From the NCBI GenBank assembly GCA_905235825.1, contig CAJONH010000077.1, positions 1-6,527 of the forward strand: a DNA stretch of 6,527 nt, written 5' to 3'. Below are positions 1 through 6,527 of this stretch, one piece after another. The stretch is from Candidatus Gastranaerophilales bacterium. Lineage in GTDB: Bacteria; Cyanobacteriota; Vampirovibrionia; Gastranaerophilales; Gastranaerophilaceae. Each line of letters begins with the position of its first letter. Positions within the stretch are counted from its first letter, which is position 1. A program made the translations under genes and the position numbers. The notes below the pieces were generated by a model. It saw only the letters and a list, made by a program, of their open reading frames with translations, did not search any database and was not told the origin of the DNA.

Positions 1-59
1 AAGCAGACAATATGGAAACTGCTTTTATAAATCTTATTAAAGAAAGTGAAAAACGATGA
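1..59 (+). CDS. ABC transporter ATP-binding protein, C-terminal end only (YbhF-like)
   Basis: Only the last 18 codons of this gene are in the window, read in the frame that starts at base 3 and ends with TGA at 57-59. The visible peptide contains NMETAFINLIKESEKR. This resembles the typical end of ABC-2 exporter ATPases, where a 'LEDvFI.LI' stretch closes the protein a few residues before the terminus. Its stop overlaps the start of the first permease gene in an ATGA, so the two are almost certainly co-translated. By context it would be the cytoplasmic nucleotide-binding subunit that drives the two permeases downstream. None of the catalytic motifs (Walker A, signature, Walker B) are in the window, so the call rests on the short tail and the gene order. 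Confidence 0.62.
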   Translation, partial: ADNMETAFINLIKESEKR

Positions 60-1165
60 AAGTACTTTTAGCTTTGATAAAAAAAGAAATAAAACAAATA
101 TTGCGTGATCCTTCAAGCATAATGATAGCCTTTGTATTACCGTTTATAGCCGTTATGATTTATATGTACGGAATAAATCTGGATTCCGTAAAAGTTACAA
201 TCGGAATAAAAAACGATGATTTTTCGTCTGAAGTTAATACTCTGGTCAAATCTTTCGGACATAGTAAATACATAAATTCCATAGTATTTGATAATCAAAA
301 AGATATTGAAACTGCAATTTTACGTTCAAAGATAAAAGGTGCGGTTATAATTCCGAATGATTTTTCAACAAAACTTTCACGGGGTAAAACAGCGGATTTA
401 CTTGTTATAACTGACGGAAGCGAAGTAAATACGGCAAATTACATTCAAAGTTATGCATTATCAATTGCAAATCAATGGCTTCAAACCGGCAAATATAAAT
501 CATTAATAAAAAAACCGTTAATAAGTACGGAAGTAAGAACTTGGTATAATCCCGATTTAAACAGCCATTATTTTATAGTTCCAGGGTCAATAGCAATAAC
601 AACAACTTTAATAGGCATTCTTTTAACTTCGCTTGTCGTAGCAAGGGAGTGGGAAAGAGGAACTATGGAGGCTCTTTTAAGCACTAATGTAAAAGCTATT
701 CAAATAGTTTTAGGAAAATACATACCATATTTTATTTTAGGCATGTTATCGGTTGCTTTTAATGTATTTCTTTGCACCGTTGTATTCCATATACCGTTCA
801 GGGGAAGTTATTTTGTATTATTTACGGTCAGCGGATTATTTTTATTTACTCTTTTAGGTGTCGGATTAAACATTTCTTCATTATTAAAAAATCAATTTCT
901 TGCAAGTATGGTGGCAATGAGTGCCGGATTTATGCCTGCCCTTATGCTATCCGGATTAATGTATCCCATTCATTCCATGCCCGTATTTTTTCAATATCTT
1001 ACAAGAATTCTTCCGCCGAGATATTATGTTTCTTTTATTCAAAGCGAATTTATGACGGGAACGGTTTGGGAAATTGTGATAACTAATGCAATATATTTAA
1101 CAATACTCGGAATAATATTGTTTATTGGTGTTTACAGAAACACATCGGTGAGGCTGGATAAATGA
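56..1165 (+). CDS. ABC-2 type exporter permease, YbhS-like
   Basis: Inner-membrane subunit of an ABC-2 family exporter, probably forming a heterodimeric channel with the next gene product. The 369-residue length is normal for the family. The protein has a short cytoplasmic N-terminus with an RDP motif (17-19) and a first membrane helix at about 20-39. A large extracytoplasmic domain follows at about 40-173, ending in WYNP (163-166), then about five more helices (near 174-195, 222-244, 252-275, 282-302 and 338-360). The cytoplasmic coupling motif REWERGT is at 197-203. The late motif LPPRYYV at about 319-325 resembles the LPARYFV type of E. coli YbhS, unlike the NPxRFF type in its partner. The start ATG overlaps the preceding TGA (ATGA, 56-59), and a similar ATGA links it to the next gene. 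The upstream sequence is purine-rich but has no strong Shine-Dalgarno, as expected if translation is coupled. The substrate is unknown; relatives are implicated in drug or cation efflux, which cannot be tested here. Confidence 0.9.
   Translation: MKVLLALIKKEIKQILRDPSSIMIAFVLPFIAVMIYMYGINLDSVKVTIGIKNDDFSSEVNTLVKSFGHSKYINSIVFDNQKDIETAILRSKIKGAVIIPNDFSTKLSRGKTADLLVITDGSEVNTANYIQSYALSIANQWLQTGKYKSLIKKPLISTEVRTWYNPDLNSHYFIVPGSIAITTTLIGILLTSLVVAREWERGTMEALLSTNVKAIQIVLGKYIPYFILGMLSVAFNVFLCTVVFHIPFRGSYFVLFTVSGLFLFTLLGVGLNISSLLKNQFLASMVAMSAGFMPALMLSGLMYPIHSMPVFFQYLTRILPPRYYVSFIQSEFMTGTVWEIVITNAIYLTILGIILFIGVYRNTSVRLDK
1147..1153 (+). promoter_or_regulatory. Ribosome binding site of the second permease gene
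   Basis: GGTGAGG lies 8 bases before the ATG at 1162, inside the end of the preceding gene. It partly matches the GGAGGTGA anti-Shine-Dalgarno complement and is the clearest ribosome binding site in the window. It supports 1162 as the start, together with the ATGA overlap. Confidence 0.5.
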
Positions 1166-2274
1166 TAAAAAATTTTCTCCGTAAAGTTTTGGCATTAATG
1201 AAAAAGGAATTTATAATCGTATGGAATGACCCTAAAATAAGGGGAGTGATAATAGGTATGCCGATTATGCAGCTATTAATTTTTTCAAATGCTGCAACAA
1301 TGGAAGTTCAAAATATAGATGCGGTTGTGCTGGATAATTCACAAAGCGTTGAAAGCAGAGAATTATTATCGGGATTTGAAAATTCCCCGAGGTTCAGAAA
1401 ATTTTATTATGTTGATAATAAAGAAGATTTCAGAAAAAAAATAGATACACAAAAGGTACAAATAGGAATAAATATACAAAATGATTTTTCAAAAAATATA
1501 AAATCGAAAAGAGGAGCAAATGTCCAAATTATTGCGGACGGAAGGCAGACAAATTCAGCAGCGATTGCATCAGGCTATGCTTCACAAATTATTTCTTCTT
1601 ATAATTCGGAACTTACGGAAAATAAAGGAACTGAACTTAACATAAATGTCAGGAATTGGTTTAATCCCAATCTTGAATATAAATGGTATATTCTGACCGT
1701 AATTGTTGCAATGCTATCACTTGTAACTACCTTGATTTTGACATCTTTATCCATATCAAGAGAACGTGAAACGGGAACTTTTGACCAATTAATAGTAAGT
1801 CCGTTATCATCAATTGAAATTTTAATAGGGAAATCTGTTCCGCCGTTAATAATAGCAATGACGCTGACAATGATTATGGTCGGAATAATAATGATATTTT
1901 TTCATATTCCGTTTGCCGGCTCGATTATATTATTTTTTATTTCAATATTAATATCACTTATGGCAATTGTAGGAGCAGGGCTGTATATTTCAGCCGTTTG
2001 TGATACGCAGCAGCAGTCAATTCTTGCAAGTATGACGTTTATGATGCCAGCGGTATTATTATCGGGGTTTCTTTCACCAATTGAGGATATGCCTGTATTA
2101 CTACAATATTTAACCCTGCTTAACCCCGTAAGATTTTTTATGGTGCTTACGAGGGGGCTTTTTTTAAAAGGAATGGGAATAGAAGAAGTTATAATGAATT
2201 TAATTCCGCTTATTGTAATTGCATTTATAACATTAACTCTTGCAGCGAGAACTTTTAAGCGAAAATTAGGTTAA
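1162..2274 (+). CDS. ABC-2 type exporter permease, YbhR-like
   Basis: Second membrane subunit of the same exporter and a paralogue of the preceding gene: 370 residues, same architecture, moderate similarity. The N-terminal cytoplasmic part has a WNDP motif, followed by a first helix near residues 26-45. The extracytoplasmic domain at about 46-174 ends in WFNP (166-169), with a helix following at about 176-198. The cytoplasmic motif SREREGT-like (S199, R200, E201, R202, E203, G205, T206) leads into FDQLIVSPL, the standard ABC-2 coupling region. The C-terminal part carries LLSGFLSPIEDMP followed by NPVRFFM (321-327) and a TRGLFLKG stretch, which is the canonical form for this family. The start ATG overlaps the previous stop (ATGA, 1162-1165) and is preceded by GGTGAGG. 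It is the last gene of the exporter operon, since the next gene is unrelated in function. Confidence 0.9.
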   Translation: MIKNFLRKVLALMKKEFIIVWNDPKIRGVIIGMPIMQLLIFSNAATMEVQNIDAVVLDNSQSVESRELLSGFENSPRFRKFYYVDNKEDFRKKIDTQKVQIGINIQNDFSKNIKSKRGANVQIIADGRQTNSAAIASGYASQIISSYNSELTENKGTELNINVRNWFNPNLEYKWYILTVIVAMLSLVTTLILTSLSISRERETGTFDQLIVSPLSSIEILIGKSVPPLIIAMTLTMIMVGIIMIFFHIPFAGSIILFFISILISLMAIVGAGLYISAVCDTQQQSILASMTFMMPAVLLSGFLSPIEDMPVLLQYLTLLNPVRFFMVLTRGLFLKGMGIEEVIMNLIPLIVIAFITLTLAARTFKRKLG

Positions 2275-2304
2275 TTGTATTGAATAAATTTTTCATGCAA
2301 TAAT
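2275..2304 (+). promoter_or_regulatory. Possible uvrA promoter (extended -10)
   Basis: The 36-base gap before uvrA contains TTGTAT (2275-2280), an 18-base spacer, and AATAAT (2299-2304) preceded by TG and one base (2296-2298), the extended -10 arrangement. An overlapping TAATAT at 2301-2306 is an alternative -10. With the first choice, the expected transcription start falls at about 2311, the uvrA ATG. No Shine-Dalgarno and no recognisable LexA box (neither CTGT-N8-ACAG nor a GAAC-N4-GTTC form) is present. In DNA this AT-rich, such matches arise easily by chance, so the call is tentative. Confidence 0.3.
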
Positions 2305-2310
2305 ATTTGT

Positions 2311-5142
2311 ATGAGTGACAAAATAATTGTACGAAAAGCAAATCAGAATAATTTAAAAAATGTTAGTCTTGAACTTCCCAAAAATGAACTTATAGTTTTT
2401 ACCGGAATTTCGGGTTCGGGAAAAAGTTCATTGGCATTTGATACTATTTTTGCCGAAGGTCAGAGAAGGTATGTGGAAAGTCTTTCAAATTACGCACGCC
2501 AGTTCCTCGGACAGCTTGATAAACCTGATGTTGAAAGTATAGAAGGTTTATCTCCCGCAATATCCATTGACCAAAAATCAACAAGTAATAATCCCCGTTC
2601 TACAGTCGGAACTGTTACAGAAATATATGATTATTTAAGACTTTTATTTGCAAGAGTTGGAACTCCTCATTGTCCTCAATGCGGATGCGAGATTGCCCCG
2701 CAGTCAATTGACGAAATTGTTGATAAGATATATACTCTGCCGGAGGGTACAAAAATTCAGATTATAGCCCCCGTAATAAGAGGTAAAAAAGGTGAATTTA
2801 CAAATTTAATTGAAGAATTGAAACAAGAAGGATTTATAAGAGTCCGAATAGACGGAAAAATATATAATCTTGATGAAGATGAAGTTGAACTTGCAAAAAC
2901 GGTAAAACATTCAATTGAAGTAGTTGTTGATAGAATTGTAATAAAAGAAAGTGCCAAATCAAGATTAACGGACAGTGCACAAATTGCACTTCAAAAAGCA
3001 GACGGACTTTTAATTGTCGATGTGATAGGCGGCGAAGAAATGATATTCTCTGAAAAACTTGCCTGTCCTAACTGTAATTTGAGTTTTGAGGAACTTGCTC
3101 CACGCATATTCAGTTTTAATAATCCTTATGGTGCCTGTCCTACATGCAGCGGTTTAGGAGCTCATTATGAACCTGATGAAAATTTAATAATTCCTGATAG
3201 AACAAAATCGCTTAATGAAGGGGCAATATATCCGTGGGCAAAAACGGGAAATCCTTATTATCTTGATGTATTAACCTCTGTTGCAAATCATTTCGGTATT
3301 GATATGAACTGCCCGTTTGAAAAATTACCCGAAAAACATCAGAACATCATTCTCTACGGTTCTGAGCAGGAACTTGTTGCTTTGAGATATAAAGAATTTG
3401 GCGGAACAAGATATATAACCCGTACAATGCCTTTTATGGGTGTAATTCCATATTTCATGCATAAGTATGAAGACTCAAATTCAGAGGAAGTACGTGAACA
3501 AATTCAGGATTATATGTCGCAAATTCCTTGCAGTGATTGTAAAGGAGCAAGACTAAAACCTTTCTCGCTTGCAGTAACGGTAGGCGGTAAAAATATTTAT
3601 GAAGTTTGTAAATTATCCATAAAAGAGGCTTATGCATTTTTTTCCGATTTATCATTAGAACTTGATGACTATAAACTTGCTATTGCTAAACAAATTTTGG
3701 ATGAAATTCGCTCAAGATTAAAATTCATGCTTGATGTGGGGTTGAGTTATCTTGATTTGGCAAGAAGTTCGGGAACTCTTTCAGGTGGAGAAGCACAGAG
3801 AATAAGACTGGCTACTCAAATAGGAAGCGGATTATCGGGCGTTTTATATGTTCTTGATGAACCTTCCATAGGCTTACATCAATATAATAACGATATGCTT
3901 ATAAAAACTCTTGTGAGATTACGAAATCTCGGAAATACCCTTATCGTTGTTGAACACGATGAAGATACAATAAGAAGTGCCGACCATATTGTTGATATAG
4001 GACTATATGCAGGAGTAAACGGGGGAAACATAATAGCTCAAGGTTCTTTGGAAGATATTATAAAATGTAAAAAATCACTTACGGGACAGTATTTAAGCGG
4101 TGAAAAAACAATTCCCGTACCGAAAAAACGCAGGGAAGGCAACGGAAATTCTCTCGAAATTATTAATGCACATAAGAATAATTTGAAAAATATAAACGTT
4201 AAAATTCCGCTTGGTAAAGTCGTTGCCATAACAGGTATTTCAGGCAGCGGTAAATCAACCTTGATGAATGATTTATTATATCAATATTCAATTCATAAAT
4301 TATTTAAAAATAAACCCAAACCGCAAGGATTGGATAGAATTGAAGGCTTTGAAAATATAGATAAGGTTATCTGTATTGACCAATCACCTATAGGAAGAAC
4401 TCCACGGTCAAACCCTGCAACTTATACGGATGTATTTACGCATATACGTGAATTATTTGCAAAAACAAACGAAGCTAAAATGAGAGGATATCAGGCAGGA
4501 CGATTCAGCTTCAACGTTAAAGGCGGAAGATGCGAAGCATGCAAAGGCGACGGTTTAACACGTATAGAAATGAATTTTTTATCGGATGTATATGTTAAAT
4601 GTAATGTTTGTAAAGGACAGAGATATAACAGAGAAACTCTTGAAGTAAAATATAAGGGTAAAAATATATCGGAAGTACTTGAAATGAGTATAGCCGAAGC
4701 TCTTGAATTTTTTGAAAACATACCGAAAATAAAATCAAGATTGGAAACTCTGAATGATGTCGGACTCGGTTATATGAAACTTGGGCAGAGTTCAACTGCT
4801 TTATCGGGCGGAGAAGCTCAAAGAATAAAACTTGCCTCCGAATTAAACAAACGTGCAACAGGAAAAACATTATATCTGCTTGATGAACCTACGGTAGGTC
4901 TTCACTGGTATGATTTGGATAAATTAATAAAAATAATTAATAAATTAGCTGATGCAGGTAATTCAATATTAATAATAGAACATAATTTAGACCTTATTAA
5001 AACGGTTGACCATATAATAGATTTAGGCCCGTTCGGAGGAGATGAAGGAGGAACAATAGTTGCAGAAGGCACTCCCGAAGAAGTCGCTAAATGCAAAAAA
5101 TCATTCACGGGGCAATATTTGAAAAAAATGCTTTCATTTTAA
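2311..5142 (+). CDS. uvrA: Excinuclease ABC subunit UvrA
   Basis: Damage-recognition ATPase of nucleotide excision repair. As a dimer in the cytoplasm it scans DNA, binds lesions and loads UvrB, after which UvrC cuts. The 943 residues match the usual length (about 940), and the N-terminus MSDKIIVRKANQNNLKNV fits the family start. ATPase I has Walker A GISGSGKS at 32-39, signature LSGGEAQR at 490-497 and Walker B ending D516-E517. ATPase II has Walker A GISGSGKS at 642-649, signature LSGGEAQR at 831-838 and Walker B ending D858-E859. Zinc cysteines are complete at C252/C255/C276/C279 and at C741/C744/C764/C767. Further CxxC pairs at 121/124 and 407/410 probably make the third metal site. The UvrB-binding and insertion regions lie roughly between 130 and 400. 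Small departures from the usual consensus are IGLYAGVNGG near the end of ATPase I and GLHW (863-866) in ATPase II. The gene follows the exporter operon by 36 bases without a clear Shine-Dalgarno. It is intact and presumably functional. Confidence 0.98.
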   Translation: MSDKIIVRKANQNNLKNVSLELPKNELIVFTGISGSGKSSLAFDTIFAEGQRRYVESLSNYARQFLGQLDKPDVESIEGLSPAISIDQKSTSNNPRSTVGTVTEIYDYLRLLFARVGTPHCPQCGCEIAPQSIDEIVDKIYTLPEGTKIQIIAPVIRGKKGEFTNLIEELKQEGFIRVRIDGKIYNLDEDEVELAKTVKHSIEVVVDRIVIKESAKSRLTDSAQIALQKADGLLIVDVIGGEEMIFSEKLACPNCNLSFEELAPRIFSFNNPYGACPTCSGLGAHYEPDENLIIPDRTKSLNEGAIYPWAKTGNPYYLDVLTSVANHFGIDMNCPFEKLPEKHQNIILYGSEQELVALRYKEFGGTRYITRTMPFMGVIPYFMHKYEDSNSEEVREQIQDYMSQIPCSDCKGARLKPFSLAVTVGGKNIYEVCKLSIKEAYAFFSDLSLELDDYKLAIAKQILDEIRSRLKFMLDVGLSYLDLARSSGTLSGGEAQRIRLATQIGSGLSGVLYVLDEPSIGLHQYNNDMLIKTLVRLRNLGNTLIVVEHDEDTIRSADHIVDIGLYAGVNGGNIIAQGSLEDIIKCKKSLTGQYLSGEKTIPVPKKRREGNGNSLEIINAHKNNLKNINVKIPLGKVVAITGISGSGKSTLMNDLLYQYSIHKLFKNKPKPQGLDRIEGFENIDKVICIDQSPIGRTPRSNPATYTDVFTHIRELFAKTNEAKMRGYQAGRFSFNVKGGRCEACKGDGLTRIEMNFLSDVYVKCNVCKGQRYNRETLEVKYKGKNISEVLEMSIAEALEFFENIPKIKSRLETLNDVGLGYMKLGQSSTALSGGEAQRIKLASELNKRATGKTLYLLDEPTVGLHWYDLDKLIKIINKLADAGNSILIIEHNLDLIKTVDHIIDLGPFGGDEGGTIVAEGTPEEVAKCKKSFTGQYLKKMLSF

Positions 5143-5154
5143 GGTAAAATAATT

Positions 5155-6453
5155 ATGATAAAAATAAGAGGTTTTATACTGAAACTATTAAAAAGTAATT
5201 TTTTATTTTTATGTTTTATATTTTTTTTTTCATTGTACATGTTCCAAAACAGTCTTTTATATGCGGATGATATTTGTTTGCATTTTATTTCGGACGGTAT
5301 AAAAATTTATAAAAATTTCTATTACGGAAGCTGGGTAATGGAAATGCAAAATCTTATTTTTTATTATATTCCCTATACATTAGGCATTAACCTGCAGGAT
5401 TGGGCATTGAATACGGCAGGAATATTTAAAAGTTTTGTAATGACAGGAATTGTATACTGTTATTTAAAATTGGCAGAATTACATATTAACAGCAAAATTA
5501 TTAACTATTGTATGGTGTTTATAATATATTTTGCCGTTTTATATTATATCCAAAAGGCACTTATGGCAGATATTATTATACTTGAAGGTTTTATCAGATT
5601 TATTTTGCCATGTGCTTTAACTTTATGCTTTTTATATAAATTATACAAAACAGTATTATATAAAATACAGCCTGATATATTATTATACATTTGTGCTTTT
5701 ATTTGTTCTTCCGCCTCCGAAATATCGGCATTTATATGCATTATAACCGTGCTTAACTTAATTATCGGTGATGTATTGTTAAAAATAAACAGACAGTTAA
5801 TAAAACAAAAAATTTATATTTTAGCTGTTCTTATTTTGGGAATGATTTTTCTTGCTTGTTCAAGCGGGTTTTTATTGCATTTTACAGATAAATATAATTC
5901 AGGTACGGGGGAAGTAATAAATATTTTTCACAATATAAAACCTTTTAATCAATTGTTTTATAAAAAGTTAATTTTAGATTTTCGATTTTTATATATAATT
6001 CTTTTTGTATTAATCGGTCTGACATATAAAAAAACTTCAAAAATGCAGATTTTATTTCCTTTGTACATAGTCTTATCATGTTTATTATTCTGTTATTCAT
6101 TAATAACTATCGGTTACTGTGAATATGATAATAATTTCTGGCTGAATCACAGTGATATATATTCAATTATTGTACCTTTAATGTATTTTGCATGTTTTAT
6201 TTCTTTTTGTAATTATTTATCTCAGGTTAGAGATAATAAAATAAATATAATTAATTATATTATTGTTATTGCTGCAATACTTATTGTTCCTCAAATGATA
6301 AATACTTCGCAGCTTATACATTACAGGCTTTTAAACACCAGAAATTTTGTTTATTTACGGGATAAGATAACTCTGTTTTATGCTTACGAAAATAAGACCG
6401 TAATAATACCCGATATTGCATTTCGCTCATTAAGTAATTACCTCGTACTATAG
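5155..6453 (+). CDS. Multi-pass membrane protein, possible GT-C-type glycosyltransferase (DUF6056-like)
   Basis: This 432-residue protein is not securely recognised. It is very rich in I, L, F and Y, with roughly ten membrane segments (near 14-36, 88-106, 115-133, 140-161, 170-205, 217-240, 272-290, 298-320, 330-355 and 365-384) and a basic N-terminus (KIRGFILKLLK) that should be cytoplasmic. Directly after the first helix comes YADDICLH, with D38, D39 and H43. An acidic pair in this first outer loop is a recurring catalytic feature of GT-C glycosyltransferases. Later EGFIRFILP (144-152) and SSASEISAF recall the G-x-x-x-Y-x-x-P and S-x-E stretches of DUF6056-type proteins, as remembered rather than searched. 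If correct, it would transfer sugars from a lipid carrier on the outer face of the membrane. The start ATG is 12 bases after uvrA, with a weak AAGG at 5141-5144, so read-through transcription from uvrA is likely. A T10 run lies at codons 23-26. It could also be a polymerase or transporter of surface glycans. Confidence 0.55.
   Translation: MIKIRGFILKLLKSNFLFLCFIFFFSLYMFQNSLLYADDICLHFISDGIKIYKNFYYGSWVMEMQNLIFYYIPYTLGINLQDWALNTAGIFKSFVMTGIVYCYLKLAELHINSKIINYCMVFIIYFAVLYYIQKALMADIIILEGFIRFILPCALTLCFLYKLYKTVLYKIQPDILLYICAFICSSASEISAFICIITVLNLIIGDVLLKINRQLIKQKIYILAVLILGMIFLACSSGFLLHFTDKYNSGTGEVINIFHNIKPFNQLFYKKLILDFRFLYIILFVLIGLTYKKTSKMQILFPLYIVLSCLLFCYSLITIGYCEYDNNFWLNHSDIYSIIVPLMYFACFISFCNYLSQVRDNKINIINYIIVIAAILIVPQMINTSQLIHYRLLNTRNFVYLRDKITLFYAYENKTVIIPDIAFRSLSNYLVL
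5221..5230 (+). repeat. Ten-T homopolymer inside the membrane-protein gene
   Basis: Ten consecutive T's encode part of the first membrane helix (the IFFFS stretch). It is the longest single-base run seen in the window. Reading by hand, loss of one T would bring a TAA in frame at 5300-5302, and gain of one T would bring a TGA in frame at 5268-5270. The full protein therefore depends on the tract length. The run is real in the given sequence; whether it varies is not known. Confidence 0.9.
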
Positions 6454-6527
6454 AGAAGTAGAAAAAATTAAAACAGGAAAAAGATTGAGTAATGACTAAA
6501 TCATAAAGATTTGCATCAAGTTTAATC
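6454..6527 (+). other. Downstream flank, nothing identifiable
   Basis: This 74-base A-rich tail follows the last stop codon. It has no open frame with a convincing start, no G+C-rich hairpin with a T tract, and no tRNA-like sequence. The only inverted repeat noticed is AAATC (6498-6502) with GATTT (6508-6512), too weak to act as a terminator. The next gene presumably begins outside the window. Confidence 0.6.

Noticed and set aside
772..1086. Open frame of 104 codons on the plus strand inside the first permease gene
   Set aside because: It lies entirely within a well-supported permease gene in another frame, has an odd composition (many H, Y, C and S) and no start context. It is a shadow.
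2275..2310. LexA/SOS operator upstream of uvrA
   Set aside because: I looked for the proteobacterial CTGT-N8-ACAG form, the Gram-positive GAAC-N4-GTTC form and a cyanobacterial-like AGTAC palindrome. None is present in the gap.
2757..5108. Several minus-strand open frames of 63-91 codons inside uvrA
   Set aside because: All are antisense to a conserved UvrA reading frame, overlap one another and lack family motifs. They are expected by chance.
5544..5741. Minus-strand open frame of 65 codons inside the last gene
   Set aside because: It is antisense to a long plus-strand frame with consistent membrane-protein composition. No independent support.
6498..6512. Inverted repeat AAATC / GATTT as a terminator
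   Set aside because: The stem is five base pairs with only one G-C pair, and no T tract follows.
6315..6526. Minus-strand frame open from the window edge to about 6315, which could have been the end of a converging gene
   Set aside because: Most of it is antisense to the C-terminal codons of the membrane protein, and its translation shows no recognisable pattern. It is about 70 codons by chance in AT-rich DNA.
1..6527. CRISPR arrays, tRNA or rRNA genes, insertion sequences, toxin-antitoxin or defence genes
   Set aside because: No regularly spaced repeats, no tRNA-like sequence, no transposase motifs or terminal repeats, and almost all bases are accounted for by the genes listed.

Overview
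The window is AT-rich bacterial DNA (roughly one third G+C by eye, not computed). It uses the standard bacterial code: TGA, TAA and TAG all act as stops. All genes lie on the plus strand and are tightly packed, with the largest internal gap only 36 bases. AT-rich codons dominate and most starts have weak or no Shine-Dalgarno sequence. The UvrA sequence has a phrase order (for example IDQKSTSNNPRSTVGTVTE and RSNPATYTDVFTHIRELFA) that is widespread in Firmicutes and in the cyanobacterial/Vampirovibrionia (Melainabacteria) side of the tree. An AT-rich gut-type lineage such as Gastranaerophilales is a plausible guess, but it is weakly supported.

Region 1 (1-2274) is the end of an ABC-2-type exporter operon. 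It holds the last 18 codons of what is probably the ATP-binding subunit, followed by two related permease genes of 369 and 370 codons. All three genes are joined by ATGA stop/start overlaps. The order ATPase, permease, permease and the signature of each permease match the YbhF-YbhS-YbhR arrangement, so the two permeases should form a heterodimeric membrane channel energised by the upstream ATPase. The substrate cannot be read from the sequence.

Region 2 (2275-5142) is a short gap and a full-length uvrA, the damage-recognition ATPase of nucleotide excision repair. Both ABC ATPase domains and the zinc-binding cysteines are intact. The gap has no Shine-Dalgarno sequence but has a promoter-like extended -10 placed so that transcription could begin at the ATG itself.

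Region 3 (5155-6453) is a 432-codon, very hydrophobic multi-pass membrane protein starting 12 bases after uvrA. It has a DDxxxH motif just after its first membrane segment and resembles GT-C-type glycosyltransferase-like families (DUF6056-like), but it is not securely identified. A run of ten T's lies in its 5' coding part, and any single-base slip there would truncate the protein. The last 74 bases hold no supportable gene or terminator.

No clearly new biological system is visible. The observations most worth a second look are the T10 tract with the unidentified membrane protein, and the possible leaderless start of uvrA.
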